Shown here one piece after another: positions 10,046-18,677 of a stretch of DNA of 64,000 bases. Source of the DNA: Segatella baroniae B14 (GTDB lineage: Bacteria; Bacteroidota; Bacteroidia; Bacteroidales; Bacteroidaceae). Within the stretch, counting starts at the first letter, position 1; each line of letters starts with the position of its first letter. The DNA is taken from positions 591,001 through 655,000 of the forward strand of contig NZ_CP091799.1 in assembly GCF_022024235.1 (NCBI RefSeq). Reading direction: 5' to 3'. Under the pieces are notes generated by a model, which was not told the origin of the DNA, did no database searches, and saw nothing but the letters and a program-made list of their open reading frames with translations. The position numbers were made by a program, and so were the translations under genes.

Positions 10046-11569
10046 TTATTCTTTATCGAATCTACTATAAATAACACTGATTGTTATTGGAGATTCATTT
10101 TTATCGAAACTTGTACCTCTAACTAATTTGGTACTTCCTAACGACATATCATTTGTTACCTTAGAAATAGTTGTTGTAGAACTATTTGTCGTCGTAGAAA
10201 TCGTAATAGGTACGATGATTGCTTTATTCCAGTTCTCACTATTTGTACCATTCTGTTTTGCCTTCCACATGCTAGTTACAATGCCTGAAATGTTATTGAA
10301 GTTGTAAGCATTAGAAACTGTACTTGTAGAAGTTGAAGTATAAGTTGTATAGTAGGATGTGCGATAATTAATAATATCTCTATTTTCAAAGAATGATTTC
10401 ATACTGTCTACAGGAATAATCATCAGTGTAGTAGGGATTGGTAATTCGTACTTTTCTGAAGTTTGATTATTGATACGTCTTATTACCATTTTCGCACTAC
10501 TAATTGAATCATTTTCATGATTGCGCATAATTTCCTCGATAGGCAATGTTACAGTAGTAAACAGTCCGGCGGGAGTCTTGATATAAGTACAGCTCTGATC
10601 TGCTGCCATTTGTGTCATTAGCTCTTTATTGTTAGCTATGCTTGTATGCTGCAATACCTCTGAGGTTCCATCGAGAAAATCGTACGAAACATATTTAACA
10701 GTACTAGAATTTCCCTGTTTTACACCTGAAATGGTATCGTATTTTACAGTAGTATCATAGAACATTGTTAAACGAGCATTATAAATGTATAGCATGTTTC
10801 CTGTACCTGCAGTATGCTCGAAATATAGACCTGGAGATACGTAGTGATTAAATTTGTAACTATTTTTAAAATTCTTCGGCTCTTTATTATACATCTTTGC
10901 GATATAGTCACCATAGTTCTTGTAAGTGACACCATCTTTAGTATAGTTATCGTTTAGCCAAAATCTTGTAAAGTGTTGATAACCAGTTAAATCACCTAAT
11001 CCGTTAGTTCTATTAAAGTCTGCAGCAGTATACACGCGAGAGCTAATAGCCTTTTCATTTACATAGCCTGCAGTTTTAGGATTAAAAGTGGTATAATAAT
11101 TCACACCTTCTTCCATCGGCTTGTCCATCGGATAGATAGATGCTTTCATATTGGTCAAGCTATCTCCGTAAAAACTATTATAGTAGACGAGAACGCTTGT
11201 AGAATCCACGATAACGGAACCATCGGTATCTCTATTGATTTTGCGTGTAACTCTTACAGAGTCATTGAGCATGTATGTAGAGTCAACAAAGTATGCTTCG
11301 TCCTCAAGAACATGCAACTGCGTCATATAGTTACCTGTAATGTAACTCATCGTTTCTGGGTCTTTTACTCGTCCCAGATAGCCAGTCGTATTATTTGCCA
11401 ACACAGAATCTGGTACATAAGAATCAGAAATTACACCAAATGTATCTGTAGATACAATGATGTTATCCATATCATCAGTAAGGCTTCCGCCAATAGTGTC
11501 GGTTGTGTCGTCGCATGCTGTAAATGCAAAAGCAACGGCAGCAATAGTTGCCAAAGATTTAAAATTCAT
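10046..11569 (-). CDS. DUF4270 family lipoprotein
   Basis: 507 residues. Signal peptide with lipobox FTAC (Cys19 region, AAVAFAFTACDD), then the characteristic DUF4270 opening TIGGSLTDD and a long beta-rich, Ser/Thr/Tyr-rich ectodomain with many 'YIYNARLTMFYDT'-like strands. DUF4270 proteins are surface or periplasmic lipoproteins of Bacteroidota with no known activity. Located between a glycogen-synthase-like gene (33 bp upstream) and a small basic protein gene (6 bp downstream), all on the minus strand, an arrangement I recognise as conserved in Bacteroidales. Confidence 0.85.
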   Translation of the reverse strand: MNFKSLATIAAVAFAFTACDDTTDTIGGSLTDDMDNIIVSTDTFGVISDSYVPDSVLANNTTGYLGRVKDPETMSYITGNYMTQLHVLEDEAYFVDSTYMLNDSVRVTRKINRDTDGSVIVDSTSVLVYYNSFYGDSLTNMKASIYPMDKPMEEGVNYYTTFNPKTAGYVNEKAISSRVYTAADFNRTNGLGDLTGYQHFTRFWLNDNYTKDGVTYKNYGDYIAKMYNKEPKNFKNSYKFNHYVSPGLYFEHTAGTGNMLYIYNARLTMFYDTTVKYDTISGVKQGNSSTVKYVSYDFLDGTSEVLQHTSIANNKELMTQMAADQSCTYIKTPAGLFTTVTLPIEEIMRNHENDSISSAKMVIRRINNQTSEKYELPIPTTLMIIPVDSMKSFFENRDIINYRTSYYTTYTSTSTSTVSNAYNFNNISGIVTSMWKAKQNGTNSENWNKAIIVPITISTTTNSSTTTISKVTNDMSLGSTKLVRGTSFDKNESPITISVIYSRFDKE

Positions 11570-11602
11570 GTGATATTATAAATGATATAATATATATATT
11601 TT

Positions 11603-12409
11603 TTATTCACCGGCTATCTTATTAAAGAAGTCAGCATAAGACTGAGCATAGTCATCGCCAGGATTGCTCATTACAGGAATGTTTTTCTCCTTGGCATATG
11701 CCAAAAGTTCTGGATTAACGTCTTTACCAGCTTCAATGATGCCATCACTATAGTCGATAGCTAGTTTACCTAATTCCATAAAATCAAACGGTTTTGCATA
11801 ACCTTCGAGTAAACTGCTTTGTGCTTCTTTGAAATCAACTAATTTAGTAAAGTCTTCGCCAAGATCACTCTTCAGCTGATTTTCGTGGAATGAAGTGATA
11901 ACTTTAGCATTTGCAAATGAAGGTTCTTCATTGAAAGCTTTCTTAATGTAAAAAGGAACAACTGCACTAATCCATCCTTGACATACGATAATATCAGGTG
12001 TCCAACGCAATTTCTTAACAGTTTCCAATACGCCACGAGCATAGAAAATAGCTCGTTCACCATTGTCTGCATAGTCATCGCCACTTTCATTTGCACTCAT
12101 TTGTCGCTTTTGGAAATAGTCATCGTTGTCGATGAAGTAAATCTGCAATCTTGAGGTAGGTATTGAAGCCACCTTAATGATTAGTGGGTGGTCCGTTTCA
12201 TCGATAATAAGATTCATTCCTGAAAGGCGAATTACTTCGTGTAATTGGCCCCTACGTTCATTAATTGTACCCCACTTAGGCATGAATGTGCGGATCTCAA
12301 ATCCTGCTTCTTGTGTCTTCTGTGGTAGGTCTCTACCTAATATAGACATTTCTGTCTCTGGTACGTACGGAGTAATTTCCTGGTTAATGAATAATACTTT
12401 CTTTGCCAT
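11603..12409 (-). CDS. Glycogen/starch synthase-like protein (N-terminal GT5 domain only)
   Basis: 268 residues from MAKKVLFINQEITPYVPETE. A longer in-frame start at 12463 would place 18 codons upstream of the promoter box at 12431-12438, so I reject it. The protein matches the N-terminal Rossmann domain of GT5 glycogen synthases (PDIIVCQGWISAVVPFYIK, YFIDNDDYF) but lacks the C-terminal GT-B half; GlgA is usually near 480-500 residues. Whether it makes glycogen alone is uncertain; stand-alone forms are common in Bacteroidales. It is divergent from panC and probably cotranscribed with the downstream DUF4270 gene. Confidence 0.8.
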   Translation of the reverse strand: MAKKVLFINQEITPYVPETEMSILGRDLPQKTQEAGFEIRTFMPKWGTINERRGQLHEVIRLSGMNLIIDETDHPLIIKVASIPTSRLQIYFIDNDDYFQKRQMSANESGDDYADNGERAIFYARGVLETVKKLRWTPDIIVCQGWISAVVPFYIKKAFNEEPSFANAKVITSFHENQLKSDLGEDFTKLVDFKEAQSSLLEGYAKPFDFMELGKLAIDYSDGIIEAGKDVNPELLAYAKEKNIPVMSNPGDDYAQSYADFFNKIAGE

Positions 12410-12430
12410 TTTATAACTTTTATAGTGTTG

Positions 12431-12438
12431 CAAAGGTA
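12431..12438 (-). promoter_or_regulatory. -7 box TACCTTTG of the glycogen-synthase-like gene
   Basis: Minus-strand TACCTTTGCAACAC, perfect TAnnTTTG. It gives a leader of about 14 nt and fixes the start codon at 12409. Confidence 0.75.
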
Positions 12439-12580
12439 CAAAAAAAAGTTCTTTTTTTGTCATAAAATCTATTAAAACCGATAATTGTGACCATTTTTGG
12501 CATATTTTTATAATATTTCTTTCTTATTTAAGAAAAAAGTTGTTATTTTGCAAACCGATTGAGAAAACTTATTTTGCGAA

Positions 12581-13438
12581 ATGAAAGTATTCAATAGAAT
12601 TGTTGACCTCCAGAACGAACTTTTTGATGTTCGCCGTGAAGGTAAGAAGATGGTAGGATTTGTCCCTACAATGGGTGCCCTTCATGAGGGACATGCTTCA
12701 CTTATCAAAAAGAGCGTTGAGGATAATGATATAACAGTGGTGTCTGTTTTCCTGAATCCTACTCAATTTAATGATAAAGGTGATTTGGAGCGTTATCCAC
12801 GTACACTTGATGCTGATTGTGCATTGGTTGAATCTTGTGGCGCAGATATCGTGTTCGCACCAACAGTCGAGGAGATGTATCCTACTCCTGATCAGCGTCA
12901 CTTTGAGTTTCCTCCTGTTACAACTGTTATGGAAGGTGCTCGTCGTCCTGGGCATTTTAATGGCGTATGCCAAGTGGTTAGTCGCCTTTTTTATATAGTT
13001 AAGCCAGATAGAGCTTATTTTGGAGAAAAAGATTGGCAGCAGATTGCTGTTATCAAGCAGTTGGTTAAGTACATTAATTCTGATGTGGAGATAGTTGAAT
13101 GTCCAACTGTTCGTGAAACTAATGGATTAGCGAAAAGTAGTAGAAATACGTTATTAACAGATGATGAGCGTGCTATAGCTCCTAAAATATATGCTACGCT
13201 TGTAGCAAGTGTTGAATATGCTAAGAGTCATACTGTACAGGAAACTCATGATAAAGTAGTAGCTGATATTAATGCTGTTGAAGGTTTGGAGGTTGAATAC
13301 TTTTCTATAGTCGATGGTAATATGCTTACAGATGTAGAAAGTTGGGATGCTCCATATATCGCTGGTTGTATCACAGTATACTGTGGTAAAACACCAATTC
13401 GTTTAATCGATCATATTACATATAAAAATAAAAACTAG
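12581..13438 (+). CDS. panC: Pantothenate synthetase
   Basis: 285 residues. Condenses pantoate and beta-alanine with ATP to give pantothenate. The nucleotidyl-transferase HIGH-type motif is in [15 protein letters not shown] (28-42), followed by FLNPTQFN, the KMSKS-equivalent region [11 protein letters not shown], and FGEKDWQQ, all diagnostic of PanC. A TTATTTTG sequence 31 bp upstream (12543-12550) is an imperfect promoter box. It is followed after 2 bp by panD, which supplies the beta-alanine. Confidence 0.96.
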   Translation: MKVFNRIVDLQNELFDVRREGKKMVGFVPTMGALHEGHASLIKKSVEDNDITVVSVFLNPTQFNDKGDLERYPRTLDADCALVESCGADIVFAPTVEEMYPTPDQRHFEFPPVTTVMEGARRPGHFNGVCQVVSRLFYIVKPDRAYFGEKDWQQIAVIKQLVKYINSDVEIVECPTVRETNGLAKSSRNTLLTDDERAIAPKIYATLVASVEYAKSHTVQETHDKVVADINAVEGLEVEYFSIVDGNMLTDVESWDAPYIAGCITVYCGKTPIRLIDHITYKNKN

Positions 13439-13440
13439 TC

Positions 13441-13785
13441 ATGCAAATCGAAGTGTTAAAATCAAAACTGCATTGTGCGACGGTTACTGAAGCTAACTTG
13501 AATTACATGGGAAGCATTACCATCGATGAAGATTTGATGGATGCTGCAGGATTGATTGCTGGCGAGAAAGTTCAGATTGTTGATAATAATAATGGTGAGC
13601 GTCTAGAGACTTATATTATAAAGGGTGAGCGTGGTTCTGGTGCTATTTGTTTGAATGGAGCTGCTGCACGTAAGGTTCAGGTTGGTGATACTGTTATTAT
13701 CATAGCTTATGCAATTATGGATTTTGAAGAGGCTAAGACCTTTAAGCCAACTGTAATATTCCCAAAAGAAGGAAACAAGCTTTAA
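13441..13785 (+). CDS. panD: Aspartate 1-decarboxylase precursor
   Basis: 114 residues. Pyruvoyl enzyme that decarboxylates aspartate to beta-alanine. The self-cleavage site is the Gly-Ser bond in YMGSITID (about residues 24-25), where the serine becomes the pyruvoyl group; YNG-type region is replaced by [15 protein letters not shown], which contains the conserved N-G-A-A-A. Operon with panC (2 bp gap). A strong terminator follows 32 bp downstream. Confidence 0.96.
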   Translation: MQIEVLKSKLHCATVTEANLNYMGSITIDEDLMDAAGLIAGEKVQIVDNNNGERLETYIIKGERGSGAICLNGAAARKVQVGDTVIIIAYAIMDFEEAKTFKPTVIFPKEGNKL

Positions 13786-13816
13786 AAGAAATATAAATTG
13801 TCGAGAGCAGAAGTTA

Positions 13817-13852
13817 GAGTCGGTCGTTATTTAACGATTGGCTCTTTTTTTT
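13817..13852 (+). terminator. panCD terminator
   Basis: A 12-bp stem GAGTCGGTCGTT/AACGATTGGCTC (with G-T pairs), 4-nt loop, then eight T. Confidence 0.85.
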
Positions 13853-13870
13853 GATGTTGAATGAATATAA

Positions 13871-13901
13871 AAAGGAATGAAGTTTTTGACTTCATTCCTT
13901 T
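13871..13901 (-). terminator. Terminator of the mmd/biotin-carrier operon (bidirectional form)
   Basis: Perfect 12-bp stem AAAGGAATGAAG/CTTCATTCCTTT with 7-nt loop, located 25 bp after the biotin carrier stop on the minus strand and flanked by A/T-rich runs on both sides. Confidence 0.8.
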
Positions 13902-13925
13902 ATGAAATATTTTGATTTTTGGTTA

Positions 13926-14351
13926 TTATTCGATAACAACCAGTGGATCTTCTTCGAGGACGGCCTGACCTACTTTTACGCAGATAGCTGTAACCTTACC
14001 GTCTTTTTCTGCTTCGATATTATTGGCCATTTTCATAGCTTCGAGAATAACTACTGTATCACCAGCCTTTACTTCCTGGCCCACTTCAACATTGATACCA
14101 GTGATGGTACCAGGTAATGGAGCTTTGATAGCGTTATTAGCATTGATGTTTGCTGCAGGAGTTGTATCTCCACTCTCTTCAGCAACAGGCTGACCCAATA
14201 CCGGTTTTTTCTTTTCTGGCTCTTCAGGTTTCTCTAACTGCACCTGATAATTTTCGCCATTGACTGATACAGAAGCTACATAATTTTCATCAACTTCATT
14301 GATGGAAACATTGTATTCTTTTCCGTCGATTGTATATTTGAATTCTTTCAT
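13926..14351 (-). CDS. Biotin carboxyl carrier protein of the methylmalonyl-CoA decarboxylase/carboxylase
   Basis: 141 residues. An N-terminal beta-rich segment, a Pro/Glu/Lys linker (about 41-75), and a C-terminal biotinyl domain with the motif EAMKM; Lys107 is the biotinylated residue. The size and linker resemble the gamma/biotin subunit of sodium-pumping decarboxylases (MmdC/OadA C terminus). It carries CO2 between the carboxyltransferase encoded by the upstream mmdA-like gene and a partner decarboxylase or carboxylase. Last gene of the operon; no beta-subunit gene follows. Confidence 0.9.
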   Translation of the reverse strand: MKEFKYTIDGKEYNVSINEVDENYVASVSVNGENYQVQLEKPEEPEKKKPVLGQPVAEESGDTTPAANINANNAIKAPLPGTITGINVEVGQEVKAGDTVVILEAMKMANNIEAEKDGKVTAICVKVGQAVLEEDPLVVIE

Positions 14352-14385
14352 TGAATTTCTTCTTTAAATGTTATTGATGTATTGC

Positions 14386-14535
14386 TTATGGCCTAGGAGT
14401 AATACCAAATGGCTTAGCGTTCCATAAAGTTTCCTTTGGTTTAATAGTGATAATACCTGATTCCTTATCGTGAACATTATTGCCCTGGTATTCATAGATA
14501 GCCATAGCAATGGCTGCATATATATTCTTATCCAT
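14386..14535 (-). CDS. 49-residue small subunit-like protein between carboxyltransferase and biotin carrier
   Basis: Start chosen at MDKNIYAAIAMAIYEYQG because the longer reading begins inside the preceding gene. The product is short, starts with a helix and ends WNAKPFGITPRP. A C-terminal Trp followed by a basic end resembles the tail of delta/epsilon (OadG/MmdD-MmdE) subunits of Na+-pumping decarboxylases, which bridge the carboxyltransferase to the membrane part; this comparison is from memory and weak. It is 29 bp after the carboxyltransferase and 34 bp before the biotin carrier, so it is very likely a structural part of that complex. Confidence 0.7.
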   Translation of the reverse strand: MDKNIYAAIAMAIYEYQGNNVHDKESGIITIKPKETLWNAKPFGITPRP

Positions 14536-14564
14536 AACTATTGATTTTAGTATATGTGACTCGA

Positions 14565-16130
14565 TTACATTGGCTCGCAACCATGCTTCTTAGCAGGAAG
14601 AGTCTGGCGTTTTGTACGGAGTTGTGCTAAACCGCGGCAGATACGGAAACGAGTGTTTCTTGGTTCGATAACATCATCGATGTAACCGAACTGAGCTGCC
14701 TGATAAGGATTTGCAAATTGCTCAGTATATTCATCTTCTTTTTCAGCGAGGAATGCCTTAACATCTCCACCTTCTTCCTTAACTGCTTTAGCCTCTTTAC
14801 CACAAAGAATAGCAACAGCACCACTAGCACCCATAACTGCGATTTCTGCAGAAGGCCATGCGAAGTTGAGGTCAGCACGAAGCTGCTTGCAGCCCATAAC
14901 AATGTGACTACCACCATAGCTCTTACGGAGAGTAATCGTAATCTTAGGCACTGTAGCTTCACCGTAAGCATAAAGCAATTTGGCACCATGCTGGATAACT
15001 GCATTGTACTCCTGACCTGTACCTGGTAAGAAACCTGGAACGTCTACCAAAGAAACAATAGGAATGTTGAATGCATCACAGAAGCGTACAAAGCGTGCAC
15101 CTTTACGGCTAGCGTTAACATCGAGAACACCTGCGTATGCTGCTGGCTGGTTTGCAACGATACCTACACTCTGACCGTTGAAACGAGCGAAACCTGTGAT
15201 TATATTTTTTGCAAATTTAGGCTGAACCTCAAAAAACTCGCCATTGTCGGTAACTGCTGCAATAACCTTATACATATCATAGGCCTGGTTAGGGTCTTCT
15301 GGGATAATAGCGTTCAAACTGTCATCCATACGATTGATAGGGTCTGTACATTCTGTGCGAGGAGCTTCTTCCATATTATTTGATGGAAGATAAGAAAGCA
15401 AAGTCTTAATCAACTCAAATACTTCTTCCTCAGTTTTAGCAGTGAAGTGAGTAACACCACTCTTAGAAGCGTGTACTGAAGCACCACCAAGATGCTCTGC
15501 ATCGATATCCTCACCAGTTACAGTCTTTACTACCTTTGGACCTGTAAGGAACATGTACGATGTACCTTCCTTCATGATGATGAAGTCGGTAAGAGCAGGA
15601 GAGTAAACTGCACCACCGGCACAAGGACCCATGATGGCTGAAATCTGAGGAACTACACCACTGGCAAGAATATTACGTTCAAAAAGTTCACCGTAACCAG
15701 CGAGAGCTGAGATACCTTCCTGTATTCGTGCTCCTCCAGAGTCATTCATGCAGATAACAGGAGCACCCATTTTCATGGCCATATCCATAACCTTGCAGAT
15801 TTTTTCTGCCATGGTCTCTGAAAGTGAACCACCATTAACGGTAAAGTCCTGAGCATAAACATATACTAATCGACCATCGATAGTTGCTGAACCGGCTACG
15901 ACACCATCGCCGAGGTATTGTTTCTTCTCCATGCCAAAGTTATGACAGCGATGGAGCTTAAACATATCATATTCCTCGAAGCTACCTTCATCAACGAGCA
16001 TGTCGATACGTTCACGTGCTGTGTATTTACCACGTGCGTGCTGTTTGTCGATAGCTTTTTGGCCACCACCAAGACGTGCCTGTTCGCGCTTAGCGATCAG
16101 TTCTTTAATCTTTTCTAATTGCTTACTCAT
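14565..16130 (-). CDS. mmdA: Methylmalonyl-CoA decarboxylase alpha / propionyl-CoA carboxylase beta type carboxyltransferase
   Basis: 521 residues, typical length for the acyl-CoA carboxyltransferase family. N-terminal KREQARLGGG and KGKYTARERIDMLVDEGSF-like segments, the crotonase-type oxyanion loops GGARIQEGISALAGYGE and GASGAVAI, and the DVPGFLPGTGQE motif are present. In the succinate-to-propionate route of Bacteroidota this subunit moves CO2 from methylmalonyl-CoA to biotin. Cotranscribed with a 49-residue protein and the biotin carrier. The same fold serves propionyl-CoA carboxylase; without the other subunits in view, the two cannot be separated, so the symbol is provisional. Confidence 0.85.
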   Translation of the reverse strand: MSKQLEKIKELIAKREQARLGGGQKAIDKQHARGKYTARERIDMLVDEGSFEEYDMFKLHRCHNFGMEKKQYLGDGVVAGSATIDGRLVYVYAQDFTVNGGSLSETMAEKICKVMDMAMKMGAPVICMNDSGGARIQEGISALAGYGELFERNILASGVVPQISAIMGPCAGGAVYSPALTDFIIMKEGTSYMFLTGPKVVKTVTGEDIDAEHLGGASVHASKSGVTHFTAKTEEEVFELIKTLLSYLPSNNMEEAPRTECTDPINRMDDSLNAIIPEDPNQAYDMYKVIAAVTDNGEFFEVQPKFAKNIITGFARFNGQSVGIVANQPAAYAGVLDVNASRKGARFVRFCDAFNIPIVSLVDVPGFLPGTGQEYNAVIQHGAKLLYAYGEATVPKITITLRKSYGGSHIVMGCKQLRADLNFAWPSAEIAVMGASGAVAILCGKEAKAVKEEGGDVKAFLAEKEDEYTEQFANPYQAAQFGYIDDVIEPRNTRFRICRGLAQLRTKRQTLPAKKHGCEPM

Positions 16131-16180
16131 AATATAATTTATATTATTTTTCCGTTTAGTCGTATTTTATAATAACCGTG

Positions 16181-16188
16181 CAAAGATA
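16181..16188 (-). promoter_or_regulatory. -7 box TATCTTTG upstream of mmdA
   Basis: Minus-strand TATCTTTGCACGG, perfect TAnnTTTG, about 50 bp before the start codon at 16130. Confidence 0.7.
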
Positions 16189-16199
16189 CTAATATTTTA

Positions 16200-18593
16200 T
16201 TAGAAATCAAAACTAATGCGCCCATTAATTTGTCGGCCTGTCAGATAGTTTGGTACGGCATATTGTTGGTTGGTGACATCTGTTATCCATATATAGCTGT
16301 TAACATTGTTGATATCGAAAAGGTTGAGGACGTCCAGTCCGAGCCATATATTCTTGAAGATGGTCTTCTTTTCACGCTTTTCATTGTCGAGTAATCGATA
16401 GCTCATACCTAAATCTACACGTCTGTAAGCTGGTGCACGGAAATTATTACGTTCTAATTCCTTGTGTGGTGCAGAGAAGGGTAGTCCATCGGCAACGGCT
16501 ATGTTTAGATTAACTTTCCATTTTTCGGTACCAGGCATGTAGTCAGTGAAGAAGAGATTAATGGCATACCGTTGATCTGTTGGCAGTGGCATGCTTACGC
16601 CATTAAAATTCATGCGAGTATTCATCAGTGATAAACTAAGCCAGCTATCTGTTCCTGGTACAAATTCTCCATAGAGTTTCATGTCTAATCCCATGGCGTG
16701 TCCTGTGGCCTTATTGTCGCCATAATAGATAACCTGTACATTGTTGACAGAATATGGTACCAGATTTCGTAGTGCTTTATAGTACAGTTCACTACTAAAT
16801 CTGTATCTGCGGTTGTTGAGTTTAAAACGATAGTCGTATCCTAAGATGAAGTGAATACTCTGTTGACTTTTGATTTTACGATTCAGGGTGGCTGTAGTAA
16901 TACCATTTGTTATTGTAGTATCGCGCAGTTCCTTGAAAAATGGGGTCTGGTAGTATAAGCCTGTTGCTATGCGGAATGTTGTGTTTTCGCTGTAAGCAGG
17001 TATGATGCCGAGTGATACACGTGGGCTTAAAATAGTTTCTTTATTAAAGTTCCAATGGCTCATGCGCACACCATAGTTAAGCGTGAAATGGGTATGCTCG
17101 CCTTTGCTAGAAAAGCGGTAAGTATCTTGGGCGTATACCTCGATGCGATTTGCGTCAAGTGTATTTTGTGCTTTGAGCGAATAAATCATGTTGAGATCTG
17201 TACCTGTATGGGGTATGCTATACCCGGCAGAGTCGCGCATTTCATATTCAAGTGAGTTTTCCTCTACATGTTCTTTTTTCCAATTAAGTCCAGCTTCTAC
17301 TTCATGTATTTTGCTTTTGTGTTGTAACATGAGTTTAGCGCTGAGAACATTTGCTTTCAGATAATTTCGTGTATGTTGGAAGTAGGTTCCCACACCTAAG
17401 TTTTGCGTTGTTTCTGTATCATCAAGCCAATATTGTCCTTGTATGTCGTATGTCTCTTGCTCTTTTGTGCTGAAGGCGCTACCTATAAGTGAAACACTTG
17501 TTTGTTTGTTGATAAAACGTGTAAGTCCGACAGTGCCGAAGTAGGTGAGAAAATGGTCTTTTTCTTCGCCGTCAAAATATACTCTGAATTTAGTTATATT
17601 TTCCAGTGTGCCAAAAGAGGTTTCTCTGTCTTTAGGCTTAAAATTGTAATGGTTATCAGAAATATTGCCAATAATATCAATTTTCCATCTTTCATTAGGA
17701 CGATAGTTTAAGTAGGTTTGGAAATCAAGAAAATTGGGACGGTACTCACCGGAAGTCTCAGTACTTCCCATGAGATATTTATTGGTTTTATATCTTATAG
17801 AGTTGAGCCAACTTATTTTTTTTGTTCCAAATCCGAAATAAGTATCTGCTCCTAATAAACTAGCACTTATGTTTCCTTCGTGTGTAAATTTATGCCCGTT
17901 TTTAGGTGTAAGATTTTTGTAGGTGATATCTAATGCAGAACTCATTTTATCACCATATTTGGCAGCGAAGCCACCGGTAGAGAAATGAATACGGTCTACC
18001 ATATATGGGTTGATGATACTAAGTCCTTCTTGCTGTCCAGAGCGAACAAGGAAAGGTCTGAATATTTCTACACCATTGATGTATACAGAGTTTTCGTTGA
18101 ATGTACCACCTCTAACATTATATTGTGATGATAATTCAGAATGCGTAGAAACACCTGCTTGTGACTGTATAAGAGCTTCTACGGCATTGCCATTTGCCGA
18201 TGGCATTTTTTTCAAATCTTCTTTATTCAGTTCTTGATTTTGGCCAGTTTGTATTCGCTCTCCTTGAACTTCAACTTCGCTTAGGGTGTTATCACTGAAA
18301 AGTTGAATTTGTAGGGTTTGTTTTCCTCTAGGTCTACGAAGAACTCTTGTCTTAGTCTTATAGCCTACCATTGAAAAGCGGATAACGACAGAATCTGCTG
18401 ATTGTAAGGTTATGGAATATTCGCCCTTTAGTGAGGTCATTGTAACTTTACCTTGTTTTATACAAGCTACTGTGGCCAGTTCTACGGGGTTCATATCCTG
18501 ATCCATAACCTTCCCTTGGAGTATGAATTGTTGAGCGATAGCCTGCAAGGCACTCAACCATATTATTGTGACGAATAAAATAGTTCTTTTCAT
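16200..18593 (-). CDS. TonB-dependent outer-membrane receptor with carboxypeptidase-regulatory-like domain
   Basis: 797 residues. A signal peptide (to about residue 20, ALQAIAQ) is followed by a carboxypeptidase-regulatory-like beta-sandwich (about 22-110; KVMDQDMNPVELATV, FSMVGYKTKTR), a plug domain (about 115-230; YNVRGGTFNENSVYINGVE, GGFAAKYGDKMSSALD), and a 22-strand barrel ending in F (INGRISFDF). No SusD-like partner is adjacent, so it is not a typical polysaccharide-utilisation pair; substrate unknown. A 16-bp perfect inverted repeat sits just upstream. Confidence 0.92.
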   Translation of the reverse strand: MKRTILFVTIIWLSALQAIAQQFILQGKVMDQDMNPVELATVACIKQGKVTMTSLKGEYSITLQSADSVVIRFSMVGYKTKTRVLRRPRGKQTLQIQLFSDNTLSEVEVQGERIQTGQNQELNKEDLKKMPSANGNAVEALIQSQAGVSTHSELSSQYNVRGGTFNENSVYINGVEIFRPFLVRSGQQEGLSIINPYMVDRIHFSTGGFAAKYGDKMSSALDITYKNLTPKNGHKFTHEGNISASLLGADTYFGFGTKKISWLNSIRYKTNKYLMGSTETSGEYRPNFLDFQTYLNYRPNERWKIDIIGNISDNHYNFKPKDRETSFGTLENITKFRVYFDGEEKDHFLTYFGTVGLTRFINKQTSVSLIGSAFSTKEQETYDIQGQYWLDDTETTQNLGVGTYFQHTRNYLKANVLSAKLMLQHKSKIHEVEAGLNWKKEHVEENSLEYEMRDSAGYSIPHTGTDLNMIYSLKAQNTLDANRIEVYAQDTYRFSSKGEHTHFTLNYGVRMSHWNFNKETILSPRVSLGIIPAYSENTTFRIATGLYYQTPFFKELRDTTITNGITTATLNRKIKSQQSIHFILGYDYRFKLNNRRYRFSSELYYKALRNLVPYSVNNVQVIYYGDNKATGHAMGLDMKLYGEFVPGTDSWLSLSLMNTRMNFNGVSMPLPTDQRYAINLFFTDYMPGTEKWKVNLNIAVADGLPFSAPHKELERNNFRAPAYRRVDLGMSYRLLDNEKREKKTIFKNIWLGLDVLNLFDINNVNSYIWITDVTNQQYAVPNYLTGRQINGRISFDF

Positions 18594-18605
18594 TAGTATT
18601 ATAAC

Positions 18606-18646
18606 GTTACAAGGTGTGCATTATTGCATGATGCACACCTTGTAAC
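18606..18646 (-). terminator. 16-bp perfect inverted repeat between RSH and receptor genes
   Basis: GTTACAAGGTGTGCAT/ATGCACACCTTGTAAC with a 9-nt loop. It lies 32 bp after the rsh stop and 13 bp before the receptor start. It has no strong T-run on the minus strand, so it may be a terminator for rsh or a structured leader/operator for the receptor gene. Confidence 0.6.
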
Positions 18647-18677
18647 TTACTTATTTATCTAGAGATGAATAACCTGT

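Noticed and set aside
12410..12463. Upstream start for the glycogen-synthase-like protein
   Set aside because: It would lie upstream of the TACCTTTG promoter box at 12431-12438, so those codons would not be transcribed.
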